From assembly GCF_932526225.1 (NCBI RefSeq), contig NC_064038.1:11779070-11843069 (forward strand): a stretch of DNA of 64,000 nt, read 5' to 3'. How positions within the stretch are numbered: the stretch's first letter is position 1; each line of letters opens with the position of its first letter. The DNA is from Nematostella vectensis. Its lineage: Eukaryota > Cnidaria > Anthozoa > Actiniaria > Edwardsiidae. Positions 10,043-23,100 of this stretch are shown in pieces. Below the pieces are notes generated by a model, which saw only the letters and a program-made list of their open reading frames with translations, did no database searches and was not told the DNA's origin. Both the position numbers and the translations under genes were made by a program.

Positions 10043-10790
10043 ATGAAAAGTATGTATTTGGTATGTAACCTGTATGTAAAAGGCATGTCTTTTTTGTACT
10101 GGATATGTATTGGGTATGTAAAAAAATACATACCTTTTACATACCTATACTTACATACCCTAAACATACCCTTTTCTTTTAGCCATCTATGTATTTGGTA
10201 TGTAAAAATACATGCCTTTTATTCACCCACACTTACATACCAAAAACATACCAATCCTATCCAATGCACTTCTATGTATTTGGTATGTAAAAATACATAC
10301 CTTTTATATATCTGTCCTTACACACCAAAAACATACCCCTTCTCTTTTAGACGTCTGTGTATTTGGTATGTAAAAATACATATCAATTACATATCCATTC
10401 TTACATACCAAAAACATACCGTTCTCTTTAATCCATATCTATGTATTTGGTATGTAAAAATACAAACCTAATATATACCCATTCTTTCATCCCAAACATT
10501 TGCCGTTGATCTATGTATTTGGTATGTAAAAAAAACATATCTTTCACATACCTATACTTTTATACCCAAAAAAATGGCAGTATTAGGCCATCTATGTATT
10601 TGGTATGTGAAAATACATACTATTTACATACCCATTCTAACATACCAAAAACACACCCATCTCATTGCTGTATTTGGTATTGAAAAAATGCATGCCTTTA
10701 CATACCTATACTTTCAAAAAAGCATACCTTCATTCAGGGCTCTTCTATTAATTTCGTATTCAAAAATACTTTAACCTATTCACATACCCA
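10043..10790. repeat. subterminal repeat array of outer CACTA, transposase end
   Basis: Seven or more copies of a palindromic motif near TTTGGTATGTAAAAATACATACC, spaced about 75-95 bp, with further TACATACC half-sites between them. The mirror copy lies at 28382-29129. In CACTA elements such arrays bind the element's own proteins at the ends; that role is inferred here. ORFs through it (repeating IWYVK) are not genes. Confidence 0.85.
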
Positions 10791-11053
10791 TTGTATGAAC
10801 TAATAATAAAAATAATATTTATGGTAATGGGTCATTATTCTTGAAATCACAAAAAATTTATTTATAAATAAATAATTAATTAACTAAATAAAAAATCTGT
10901 AAAAACAATTATGAAAAGTACCAGTGATAAGTAATACGGTATATTTCTAATGATATTTAATTTTGGGTGCAGTTTGGAATTAGGATTAATTATATAAGGT
11001 AAATTTACATTGTGATTCTCACTCTATATTGTCTTTGCGGGAAAAAAAAATTC

Positions 11054-13933
11054 TCATTCTCGCTCAATCCTATTGGGAGGTATCCCAAGAAAAAAACAAT
11101 TGTCATTACCAGTGTCAATAAAAAAACATGTCTGAATTAGTGTATGAACAGGTACGCAAACAATGCCTAACGGTTTCCTGTTCATGGGAATCAGATGCCT
11201 GACTTCTGCTTTTGGTCCTCTCAAGTCTGAGCTGGATAAGTGTTTAGAGTGCAGTATTTCATATTCCTCTATCATAGCTACATAACCATGCTCAGTACAC
11301 TGGCAAACCACCTCGCAGGTAGAGCTTCGGCAGGGCTTTTTGTACTTGACAAAATAGAGGACGGACCCATAAGCCATCTCATCATCATCAGGCTTTGTAA
11401 ACTGTACAACAGTCGAATTTCGTTTTGTTACTCGGGTGTATCCTGCACTGTGGATAATGTTATCGCCACGTTTTAATCGGTAAAAACATTTGTACATTAT
11501 GTCGAATATTGCCACATTTCCAGCAATTATTTGTAGTTGTTCAACTTCCTGGAGAGCGCTGATGATATCAGGTTTAAGAGATCCCAGTACCTGAAGCTTT
11601 AGATTCTCATCAATTTCCTCGCTCACATGCCCAACCCTTCGTTTTTGAGTTAATGACTGACAAAAGTGTTTTACGTTTAAATCCGTCACATTTTCAATCA
11701 TTTCTGGTAAATGTTGTAAAATGGAAACAGCTCTAACAATTTGGCCCTCAACATTTTGTGAACCATGAAAGAGGCTTCTTAAGTCTCCATTTAAGTCCTC
11801 GTAGAAAAAACAAGAATTACTGAAAAGAGGGCCGTTGAATCTAACAGAATCAGCAAGATGTAAAAGCTGATGAAGATTAAAAGTCATAAATCTGTCATCG
11901 TAGAGTCCTTGAGCTCGAAGACAAAAATGTTCCAATAGCTGATTAGCCTTGTTTATCTCCATTGGAGAAATTGACTCTTTAAGCAACATATAAACACCAC
12001 ACACAAAAAGCATTAAGTGCTGATAGTGTTCATTTGGCAAAATACCCTGCATTACAGGCAAGGAATAATAAAGTAGCCAGGTTCGTAACTCAGACGCTTT
12101 GTAATGCGACCGTTCCTCAACACTTCTTGGTATCCTGCTGACGTAGTTTGGCGGTTTTATCCTCTCACGCCGTTCGTCACATGCTTTGACGCTATTTCCA
12201 CAATACCAAGAACATTTCTTGTGTTTCTTGTCGAACCAGTAGCACAGTAATTGTTTCATTACTCCTAACAAAACAGCGTGCATATAATCAATTGCCATTC
12301 CTTTGACAATATTAAAACCTGGAAATCCAAATGCCATGCTTATACCTTTCACGCCATCTACAGTAGTAGCTTTACTCGGAGACTGCGCAGCGCTCTTTGC
12401 ATCTCTCAAAAACTCGCTGTGTGTTCTTAATGGAGATAATTTTTTCCGGTCTGGCATTTTAACGTAAGGGAAAATGCGACAGTTGCCTTTTTTCTCTGTC
12501 CTTACGTTTTGCCCTTTTGCCTTGCAATATGGGCAACCACATTCACCATTAAATTGCTTCATACACATGAAGAGGCATTTTGCAGGAGCATCCATTGTAG
12601 TGCTTATTACAATAGCTCGCCAAGTTATATCAGAACCATTTAGATTTAAGGTAAATCCGTCATTATAAAGTGTTTGAAACATGTCCTTAAAAGGATGCAG
12701 AAAAACTGAAAAGAGAGGTTTCGTGTTCCCGAACCAAAGGCCTGCAAAAAGGCGATACTTTCTTGAATACCTCATACGCGGAGGCAAATCACATATAACC
12801 ATGTAAACCGGCCATATAGCATAGCTGGAGCTTTTAAACAATGCCACACCGTCCGTGTTTAGCTGAATAGCAAAATTGTTTGGATTTCTCAAAAAACCAT
12901 GTTCTTTAAAAAATAATTGATAATTTTCGCCGTCAATTATATCCTCGATGTTTTCTGGGCAGTTCCGCCTTCTTTTGTCTTCCTCGTGGTTGAATCGGTA
13001 GGACGTAAGAGCTTCTACAAACGAACTGTCTTTAAGCATGCATGACAGCTGTGTGATAATTGGAAATACTATAAACGTATCCCATGTCTTACTTTTTCCA
13101 GGGGCGAAGCTCTTTTTGCAGTGCACGCAATTTTGCGTTGCGATTGGCTTAGTTTTTCCCAAGTATCGATTGCACCTTGTACAAAAATAGTGCCACTCTA
13201 TGGGGGCACTCATGGAGCCTAGGTGATTCCAGAGTGTGTGAAGTGTTTTCATGCATCTATTAGGTACCGGGCAATGAAGGGAGATAAGTATTAACAGATG
13301 GGAAATCGCGGAAGCAGTAAGGCTCTCTGCCATCGCAAATGTCATTATAGCTGCTAGATGCATGGTCACTGTTAGCAAACTACCAGAATAAATTGGCGGA
13401 TCCTGCTCTTGTGCAGTCATCAGGTCTAAATCTGCCCCGTCACTTTCAATTGAAGAGTCATCCAGCTCAATAAAGTCTTCTTGTTCTTCGTTCTCGTCTT
13501 TACTTCCATGTTCATTGTTAATTTCAGTTTCCGAGTCAAAAACGACGTCTGCAAGTTTCTCCCAGTCTTCGTTATCCAAATATTCATATATCTCCGCTCG
13601 GTTTTCAAAATTTCTGCTAGTGTGAACAGTGTCGGAATTACAAGTGGTCTCGCATGCAGTACAATCAGCTACAAAATTATCTTCGCTTTCGGATAGGACG
13701 TCATCAGGGTATTCGGCTATTATATCCTCCGTCGTTAAACTAGAAGCTCCCGCGAGAGTATCGTCTATCTTATCTTCTGTTTCTAAATCCAATAAGTTAT
13801 CATTTTCGTTAGGATGAGAATCTGCAAACTTGCTTCTTGTTCGGGTTGTCCTGGGGATCTTGGATGGCGAAGTAATTGTGTTATAATACTGACAGTACCG
13901 TCCTTGCTTTTTTCGATTCTTTCGACCATCCAT
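11054..13933 (-). CDS. CACTA/EnSpm-type transposase (outer copy)
   Basis: Intronless 959-residue ORF. Residues about 40-180 are acidic. A zinc-ribbon-like cluster (C251, C254, C269, C272) precedes the catalytic region. Similarity to the Transposase_21 pattern is clear: NTDGVALFKSSSYAIWPV (361-375 region), LPPRMRY, TTMDAPAKCLFM followed by GCPYCK (about 448-470), GFNIVKGMAIDYMHAVLLG (540-557) and NGPLFSNSCFFYEDLNGDLR (700-719). I infer the DDE triad as D361, D448 and E712. Its job is excision and integration of the element by binding its ends. It starts at the first ATG, 246 bp from the divergent BEN gene. Its frame is open and identical to the inner copy, so it may still be functional. Confidence 0.93.
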   Translation of the reverse strand: MDGRKNRKKQGRYCQYYNTITSPSKIPRTTRTRSKFADSHPNENDNLLDLETEDKIDDTLAGASSLTTEDIIAEYPDDVLSESEDNFVADCTACETTCNSDTVHTSRNFENRAEIYEYLDNEDWEKLADVVFDSETEINNEHGSKDENEEQEDFIELDDSSIESDGADLDLMTAQEQDPPIYSGSLLTVTMHLAAIMTFAMAESLTASAISHLLILISLHCPVPNRCMKTLHTLWNHLGSMSAPIEWHYFCTRCNRYLGKTKPIATQNCVHCKKSFAPGKSKTWDTFIVFPIITQLSCMLKDSSFVEALTSYRFNHEEDKRRRNCPENIEDIIDGENYQLFFKEHGFLRNPNNFAIQLNTDGVALFKSSSYAIWPVYMVICDLPPRMRYSRKYRLFAGLWFGNTKPLFSVFLHPFKDMFQTLYNDGFTLNLNGSDITWRAIVISTTMDAPAKCLFMCMKQFNGECGCPYCKAKGQNVRTEKKGNCRIFPYVKMPDRKKLSPLRTHSEFLRDAKSAAQSPSKATTVDGVKGISMAFGFPGFNIVKGMAIDYMHAVLLGVMKQLLCYWFDKKHKKCSWYCGNSVKACDERRERIKPPNYVSRIPRSVEERSHYKASELRTWLLYYSLPVMQGILPNEHYQHLMLFVCGVYMLLKESISPMEINKANQLLEHFCLRAQGLYDDRFMTFNLHQLLHLADSVRFNGPLFSNSCFFYEDLNGDLRSLFHGSQNVEGQIVRAVSILQHLPEMIENVTDLNVKHFCQSLTQKRRVGHVSEEIDENLKLQVLGSLKPDIISALQEVEQLQIIAGNVAIFDIMYKCFYRLKRGDNIIHSAGYTRVTKRNSTVVQFTKPDDDEMAYGSVLYFVKYKKPCRSSTCEVVCQCTEHGYVAMIEEYEILHSKHLSSSDLRGPKAEVRHLIPMNRKPLGIVCVPVHTLIQTCFFIDTGNDNCFFLGIPPNRIERE

Positions 13934-14179
13934 GTTGTTTTTGCCTGTAACATGAAAGTAATTCCGTCTAGTTTTCAGTTGTTTGTTCAGGCCATTATCT
14001 CTGGCCTACGGTATCAATCAATCTTGGCAGTTTCGACCTGATTGGTCAGTTTTGTTTTATTTTGTGATGGTCACGTCTATTTCGAGCACGATCTGGTTAA
14101 TAACTAGCCTTTGTCGCATCCGTTTTTCCTACTCGAACTTTTAAATAGTCGATCACCCGACCGACATTTTCAACTACAA
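13934..14179. promoter_or_regulatory. bidirectional promoter region of outer CACTA
   Basis: The 246 bp between the divergent start codons of transposase and BEN gene. It holds an inverted CCAAT box (GATTGGTC at about 14040) and an AT-rich CTTTTAAATAG about 30 bp upstream of the BEN start that could act as a TATA-like element. The whole region is the reverse complement of 24993-25238. Confidence 0.5.
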
Positions 14180-17100
14180 ATGGCATCTCGTTTTCCAGCA
14201 TTTGCATTGGTTAAATGGATAGGCGATCCAGAGCCCGAGTGTTGGAAGGTGATATATACGAAAAATATATGTACCGAGGATATACCGGAGGGAGTAATCG
14301 AGGGTTCAACCTACAATGCTGTGTGGCATCCCAAGCAAGAAATGGCCCGCGCCAAAGTTTTAAAACTTCATGGTAAGTCTCTTAATAATAACTTCCCATT
14401 ATACATGTTGCATTAAAATTGCCTGGACGTATTAATGATTTGCAATCGAACATATCTAACCCTCAACGAACGCGATAAATGACAGTTAAACTTGAAATTC
14501 TGGTCTGCCCGAAGAACTCGGCGCTGATCACCCGAGTGTGAATTTGGAATATAAGAGTTAACCACCATACAATTCGGATTTTACAGACATTGGCCTCGGT
14601 TTTATGCTTGTTTGCCCCTTATAATTATTTTCAGAATCACCTAAAAAAATCACCATGTGGCGCTTAGCTGTTATCACTAAATTCCACAGTTGCGACAGAG
14701 GCGAGACTTGGCGCTCCTTGATTGATTTTAATCGAGTAGTATAATATAGTTGTATGAAATACTGTATTTTATTGCTTGAGACGATTAGATTGGCATGAGT
14801 TGTACTCCTTGGTTAAAAGTTAATAAAAACAAGAACACATTGCTGTTATACTTTCAGATAACAAAGCTTTTTTAAATGCTGTTTTTGCACTTACAGATAG
14901 TAAAGCTTTCTTGAATAGTATAAGGAAGCACGAGTACATAGACCCGTTTGAAGAACAACGGAAGGCGACTTTAGATGGTGGGAAGCGACGCCCAAAACCA
15001 AAAACTTTGGGAGGCGATTTTGTTGCTGAAGATATTGGTATTTGACTTATCTTTGTTTACTCATGTTTGCGTTTATGTAATGAGTCGTGGCGTTTAATAT
15101 AAATATTTTCAGTGATTTTATCGGTTTCACAGAAATAGATGTGGCCCGAGAAACGGCAACAACCCGAGAAACGGCAACAACCGGAGGTGGGTAAACAAAA
15201 GCTTTAATGTTGCGTGAGTTTTTTTTTTTTTTTTGTAGTCTTTTGTAGTCCTGAGAGACTTTTATATTTACCGTCATGAAAAGCACTTTATGAATAATGC
15301 TTTTAATCAAAGGTAATTAAGTACTGTTTGCATTTCGTAACATGGAGTTCCCCAGGTAGAATCTGTTTCCGGCACTGTCAATGATAAGAACATGATAAGA
15401 ACAAACATGCCGGAAATGCCTTCAAGGTTGAATCATCTAAAAGAGCGTTTTAGGATGTCAAACATATATCAAATAAAAGGATATGGTTCTCTTTTTGATC
15501 GGTCTGTTATTAGGAATCAAAAAGTAGTTCCGTTGTATTTTGTTCCGTCTGCAGAGGCCAATTACATACGCCTCTCTTTAGCCGCTCCAAATTGTTGCCG
15601 TGAAATATATTAAAAGCTATTCTACATTCGCGGTTTGATTGATAATAGTCTAGGTGACAAGCAGACAAGAGATGGACCGAATAATATTGGTTTATCGAGA
15701 TTTTGCAAAGTATCGGCTCATTATAAAAGCGGCGTAAATAACCTTTAAGACTTAAAATTCTAATCTATTAATCTTGAATCTATAGCTGAGGGACTAAAAT
15801 CCGAATCATTTGACTGCTCAGTCTCTCTTTTGTCAAAACGTCCATAAAACAAGAATTATGACGTCCGTGCTGCCCGCGCTCTATTCACTGGCCCAGTATA
15901 AGGGTCAAGTCGATGGGGCTCTGATTTCCCCGCACCACAAGGCCAGGGACCAAGGGGCTACCACGGCGGGAGCATTTTCCAGCACAAGTTAGATGATTTT
16001 TGCTTGAATCATGTCCACCCGAATACTTTTAAGCCTTTTGAAATAAAAAAAGCGATGAGATGTGGTAATTACGAACTTTAATCACGATGAAGTTCACAAA
16101 CTCAATTCGAAACACACAAAAAAAGCTAGTTTCGCAATGAATGTTTAGTTCGGAGCGAACTTCGGGATATTCTTGGGAAAAGTATGAAAACAACTGAAAT
16201 GAAACAATTTCCTCCGGGCCTTAAACAATGGGTCATAAAGTGTTATTTATTACCTTTATTTTAATTTATGGTTATAGGCAAGAATGTCAATGAGGAAGAG
16301 AAGAAAAAAACTAAAAAAAGGACCAGTGACAAAGCTTCTTCGGGTACGTCACTACTTGCATAATATGACAATAATAGTATAGTAAAAAAATAGAGTACTT
16401 GGGAAAATTTAAGCGGCAGAACCACTGAAGTACATGATTGGTGAAATTCATAATAACAATAAATCCTCAACAGATAGTAATGCTCCAGTTAAGAAGAAAA
16501 AGTCATCAAAAAAATCATCAAAAAACACCCCCCCTGCGACAACTGTGACCGGAACTGTGGAAAGTTGCGACCAAATTGCTGAGACACTTGAGGTTAGATT
16601 TTCAAACATTTTCAAAGAAATGGAGCTTGTGAATGTGAGAAATATACTCTATACCACCCCTCCTTCCCTCATAACTATCTTCAAACACCCAAGAAAAACA
16701 GGTCAATCGAAAGAACTGTCATGCTCGAGAGGATCTGTACAGGACCCGAAATGATCCCAGGACCCGAAACGATCCCAGGACCCGAAACGATCCCAGGACC
16801 CGAAACGATCCCCAAAAGTACCCCAACTGATCCCGGGACCCGAAACAATCCCCAAGAGTCCCCGAAATGAACCCCAAGGAATTACAGTAATGGACAACTA
16901 AAGGAATGTGTAAGGATTGGCTTTCAGTTTTAAAAACATATGAAACATTTAGCTTTGTTTGTGTTATTAAAAGGAAATTTACATTAACTAAAACTATAGT
17001 ATTAAGATTTTTATTTACGACTGCGGGGGAAATACAGTGGTTGAGTCAGAAATTGGGGTCAACTAACAATTCCTGTGATAGTAATTTGAGGAGCCCGGCG

Positions 17101-20100
17101 TGGATAAATCATTTTTACATAACAAGCCATAAAAGAAAGTCTTAACAGATGGGACATGCTGCTTTACATAGGAAGCGAAATGTTTTAAAGTTATTTTTTG
17201 ACATGTTTGTTTTCGGTGAATGAAAGACCTATCATATCATGAGATCATGCCGGGGTGTACGCACGACTACATGAGGAAATTCAAAACTCACATAATATTG
17301 CTTTCACATCCTCTTAATATTTTGCATCGGTAGTAGAAGGGTTGTTCGAGTGTATTACTCAGTGTACTTTTGTCATTCCATCTTCTCTGCCAAACCGGCT
17401 GCCTAAAATGTGTCGGTAAATATTCGCTCGTAGGAACAAGGATTTCGTGGTGAAATACATGTTTGGTTGTCAGATGAATATTAATTTTTAGGGGTGATGT
17501 TTACCGGAAATGAGATTTATAGTGTCGGAGTCATGTGTCCCCATGCAGAAATTTGAGTATGTAAAGGGGATGTAAAAGGTATGTTGTTTGATACCATTTA
17601 CCTACCATATACTTCCTAAAAACATACCCTCTACATACCAACTTGGAAGGCATGTAATGGGTATGTAATACATATGAAAATTGGACATAGTAAAATATAC
17701 CTTTTACATAACCAAAAGCGACCTTGATATTGAAGACCTTGGAGTTATGTAAAAGGTAAGTGTTAGGTATGTAAATTGTGTGTAGACGGTATGTAATGAG
17801 ATATCATTTACATACCAAATATTTGCTGAAAACATACCTGTTACATACCAATTTAGGTGGTATGTAATTGGCATGTAATACCTATCAAAATTGGACATTG
17901 TAAAATATACATTTTACATAACCAAAAGCGACCTTGATTTGAAGATTTATAGTTATGTAAATGGTAAGTATTAGGTATGTAGATGGCAAGTAAAATATAT
18001 ATAGTGGGAACCATTTACATATCAAAAACTTGCTAAAAACATACCGATTACATACCAAAATGCTACTGTTAAATGGAAATTTACATACCCATTACATACC
18101 TAAAATGTACCTTATGGGTACATAGCTCAAGGCTACCTTAAAAGGGCATGGTATAGAATTTACATAGCCATTACATACCCAAAATGTACCTTGAACATAC
18201 CACAAATGCTACCGTTAAATGGAAATTATTATACCCATTACATACCTAAAATATACCTTGTACATGCCACAAACATAGCTCAAGGCTACCTGAAGAAGGC
18301 ATGGTATAGAATTTACATAGCCATTACATACCCAAAATGTACCTTCACAAATAATACCGTTAAATGGAAATTTACATACCCATTACATACCTAAAATGTA
18401 CCTTGGACATGCCACAAACATAGCTCAAGGCTACCTTAAAATGGCATCGTGCCAATTTTACGTACAATACATTATCTAAATGTGTCCCATAGCTAAAGGG
18501 ATAACTTGGAATAAGCGACTGAGCCAAGCAGCTAGTCTTTCCTTGTTTGTAAGCATATCAATAAAACGCCCCTGCAACATGGTATCTATGCCTCTACATG
18601 TCACACGCAAAATTTAAACCCAAAGAACGTTGTATAACACACTTTATGCGCAAAGTAAAACTAAATTGTTGCTTAAAGATCAATAAGATTACCTGGAACT
18701 GCTAAGCTGCAAAGGTAAAGTTACTAACCTGGAAATCACTGGAAATGTTTAATTGATTCCTAGATCGGCACATAATCTCGATTCACAAAAAATGACTTTT
18801 TTGATTACTAGTTCGAATTGTTTATTATCAAATATAAATTTAAAAAAATGGTAAAAACTATGCCAAAGTTTTCAATCAAGCAAAGACTCATCTGCGTCGT
18901 AGTCATCATCATCATCATCAGGAAGACTAGGCAGACTTGGCAGATCATCTTCACAAGCTGACTTCCGTGCTGCTCTCCTCAAGTTTTTTATACTTAGGTT
19001 CATGGCACTTGTGATGCCTTTTTTACACCCGTCTGGGAGGTTCTGCCTCGACGCATATGCTATTAATGTAACAAAAAATCACTTCGCATTACGTTTGTTA
19101 TTATCGTCATTAATTGAGTTATTCAATATACCAAATATTCGCGGTACCATAACTTCACCTGATGCGAAAACAATTTAATGTGGGAAAATCAAAACTTAGC
19201 TTTTCTCACCTTTAATAGTGGTTATAATTTGCTGGTTAAGCAAATTTCCCACCTCCCCCTGCTCAGAGATTTTTCCCTCGCGCCTTTCTTCTTCTGAAAA
19301 AAACGCCTTTAAAAGGCGTGTAGCCAGCGAGGACTTGGTGTGTGCGGTTTTGCACAATGCAAGTGCTGTCCTCGAAAGGAAGACACCACTGCCCGCAACT
19401 AATTCAACTAACTGCAAATAATGAAAGAAAAAAAAAACGTTCAGTACCCAAAATAACATATAGTTCATAAAACGACGTCAATAATACTTGAGTTATTTTT
19501 TTAAATATCGTATCAAGTACTCGCGATAGGACAAGCTCTTGCTTTCACGGGCAATTGGAAATAGTTAGTTGTCATTTGAACAAAGTCGGCGGCTACTGAG
19601 TGATCTGATTAGTAAATTATCATTGTCAAGCGCTGGAAAGTCCCGGCTGTTGCGAATCGGGACTTCCCGAATTAACAAGCGAGGACCACTCATAGCCACT
19701 GACTTCGTTTGAATGGCAGCTAAGTATTTCAAGTCGCCCAAGAAAATCTATCTGTGACCTGATGCCCGTAAGGTTGGATTACACCTCACACTCATTTTTA
19801 TTTAAACTTTTTTAAACTAAAGACTTATGTTCAAGGCTGACTAATAAACCCTGCACTGTTCTCAAATTCCTGTATCCATCCTTATTATTACCTTTCTCGT
19901 TGCCGCTTCTGCCTCACTCATCACGCCTACCCGCCCATCATTTACTTGTACATTTGGTACTCGAAGCTCATTTCCTAAAATCAATGACAATTATAAAATG
20001 ATCTCTATATCATCAGAAAACAAACTAGAAGAGGATGGCGTAAACGTGGAAAATGATCTCTATATCATCAGAAAACAATCTAGAAGAGGATGACGTAAAC

Positions 20101-23100
20101 GTAAAAAATAATTTTTCAACTAAAAGGACAGAGAGGAAAGATGCAAGATAACTATTTTTTAGCTCAATATTTTGCATATAAGCTCCCTTTTTGTCGGAGA
20201 ACAAAATATCAAAATTAAAAATGTAACTTACGCTATGTCTTGAAAGATATTTCAAAGGCTATCTGTGAAAAAGCCCAACAAAATACGAAATGGCGCCCGT
20301 TTTGACCCATTAAATTGAAAATATTTACCTTGGATACCATCTGATCTGCTCAGTCTCCTGAATCGCGCTTCCAAAGCCCCATATTTTTCCTTCAGCTCAC
20401 TAAGCTCATCTCTCGTGGAAACACACATAGGATTTGGGCAAAGTGGCCTTTTTTTTGGTTCTTTCTGCGCATCTGAAATAGAAAAAAAAATTAATAGAGC
20501 GGAAACCCTCAAGTAGAACCTGAATAAAAGACATCTGATTTTGGAGTCTATACTGAACTGTTCTTTTTACAGCAATTCTACCCTGAAAATGGGGATAATA
20601 ATTTTTGATATAAATATGAAATAGAAAAGTGAAATAATGACAAAAATACTTACGCTGCGTATGTGCTGGCTTGTCTCTTGTGACTCCCTGTTGGTTAATT
20701 AAAGAGAGACTTCAAACTTGGGGATCTATACTAGTGTATTTTTATGCGTTTCAGAACCGTTTAATTGAAATTGACAAACCTTGAGTGACGATGTTGATAA
20801 ATCGCGGGAGGCCGACTTCTTTGAAAATAGAAATGCGGTTGAAAAAATTTTATAGAGGTATAGAATTAAGATCCTGAACTTCTCATTCAAATTGCGTACC
20901 AACCTGGACTATTTGTTCTGACTGATTCAGCTCGCACCCTGTGATAAACGGATGAAACGTAAATAGCTAATCATCATGAATGATCATAGACTTGAGAATA
21001 CAAATTGGAGTATTCCTTACCCGCTCTTTGTGTTGATCTCTCGTTGATAGCAACAATCGAGATGTCCTATATGTACATAAACAAACATTGTCTATTATGA
21101 TTTTCTATGATTTCATAAATTTGAGGATATCTCGATTCTCAGTGCTGAGAATTCTTGCTCGCAAAGTTCAGTGTACTTTCTCGCAATTCTTTACTGGTCG
21201 TGCTCGAGGAACGGGATCTGTACAGGACCTGAAATGATCCCAGGACCCGAAACGATCCCAGGACCCGAAATGATCCCCAAAAGTACCCCAACTGATCCTC
21301 GGACCCGAAACGATACCGAGGAGTCCCCGAAATCAACCCCAAGGAATTACGGTAATGGACAGAGGGAAAGCAGAAGAAATACTTGCAATTCTTGAATCAT
21401 AATAAAGGGTTACAGCGACTCGATTTCTAAACAACGTGACTTAAAAATATTAAATTCCAACACAATACTTCTATTTATTACATTGCCCGGCGTTAAACCC
21501 ATAAACAGAGTCCAAAACAAATACACAACTTTAAATTGCTACTGAAAGGAATATAGCATAAACATAGCACAGCCTTGCTCAGATCAACCAAACTTTTGAC
21601 CTTCCATCACACTCTTAACATTTTGCGGTTCCGACACATGACTCCGACACTATAAATCTCATTTCCGGTAAACATCACCCCTAAAAATTAATATTCATCT
21701 GACAACCAAACATGTATTTCACCACGAAATCCTTGTTCCTACGAGCGAATATTTACCGACACATTTTAGGCAGCCGGTTTGGCAGAGAAGATGGAATGAC
21801 AAAAGTACACTGAGTAATACACTCGAACAACCCTTCTACTACCGATGCAAAATATTAAGAGGATGTGAAAGCAATATTATGTGAGTTTTGAATTTCCTCA
21901 TGTAGTCGTGCGTACACCCCGGCATGATCTCATGATATGATAGGTCTTTCATTCACCGAAAACAAACATGTCAAAAAATAACTTTAAAACATTTCGCTTC
22001 CTATGTAAAGCAGCATGTCCCATCTGTTAAGACTTTCTTTTATGGCTTGTTATGTAAAAATGATTTATCCACGCCGGGCTCCTCAAATTACTATCACAGG
22101 AATTGTTAGTTGACCCCAATTTCTGACTCAACCACTGTATTTCCCCCGCAGTCGTAAATAAAAATCTTAATACTATAGTTTTAGTTAATGTAAATTTCCT
22201 TTTAATAACACAAACAAAGCTAAATGTTTCATATGTTTTTAAAACTGAAAGCCAATCCTTACACATTCCTTTAGTTGTCCATTACTGTAATTCCTTGGGG
22301 TTCATTTCGGGGACTCTTGGGGATTGTTTCGGGTCCCGGGATCAGTTGGGGTACTTTTGGGGATCGTTTCGGGTCCTGGGATCGTTTCGGGTCCTGGGAT
22401 CGTTTCGGGTCCTGGGATCATTTCGGGTCCTGTACAGATCCTCTCGAGCATGACAGTTCTTTCGATTGACCTGTTTTTCTTGGGTGTTTGAAGATAGTTA
22501 TGAGGGAAGGAGGGGTGGTATAGAGTATATTTCTCACATTCACAAGCTCCATTTCTTTGAAAATGTTTGAAAATCTAACCTCAAGTGTCTCAGCAATTTG
22601 GTCGCAACTTTCCACAGTTCCGGTCACAGTTGTCGCAGGGGGGGTGTTTTTTGATGATTTTTTTGATGACTTTTTCTTCTTAACTGGAGCATTACTATCT
22701 GTTGAGGATTTATTGTTATTATGAATTTCACCAATCATGTACTTCAGTGGTTCTGCCGCTTAAATTTTCCCAAGTACTCTATTTTTTTACTATACTATTA
22801 TTGTCATATTATGCAAGTAGTGACGTACCCGAAGAAGCTTTGTCACTGGTCCTTTTTTTAGTTTTTTTCTTCTCTTCCTCATTGACATTCTTGCCTATAA
22901 CCATAAATTAAAATAAAGGTAATAAATAACACTTTATGACCCATTGTTTAAGGCCCGGAGGAAATTGTTTCATTTCAGTTGTTTTCATACTTTTCCCAAG
23001 AATATCCCGAAGTTCGCTCCGAACTAAACATTCATTGCGAAACTAGCTTTTTTTGTGTGTTTCGAATTGAGTTTGTGAACTTCATCGTGATTAAAGTTCG

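Noticed and set aside
10043-10471. 142-residue ORF with repeated IWYVK motifs, and its mirror at 28701-29129
   Set aside because: Translation of subterminal transposon repeats.
10043-10790. Regularly spaced palindromic repeats resembling a CRISPR array
   Set aside because: Eukaryotic context, variable spacing, diverged repeats and AT-rich repeat-like spacers; they are subterminal repeats of a CACTA element and recur at its other end.
15347-15613. Additional BEN-gene exon encoding NHLKERFRMSNIYQ and following residues
   Set aside because: It is open after an acceptor but ends in a stop with no good phase-1 donor; exons 3 and 5 of the wider search join in phase without it, so it is left out.
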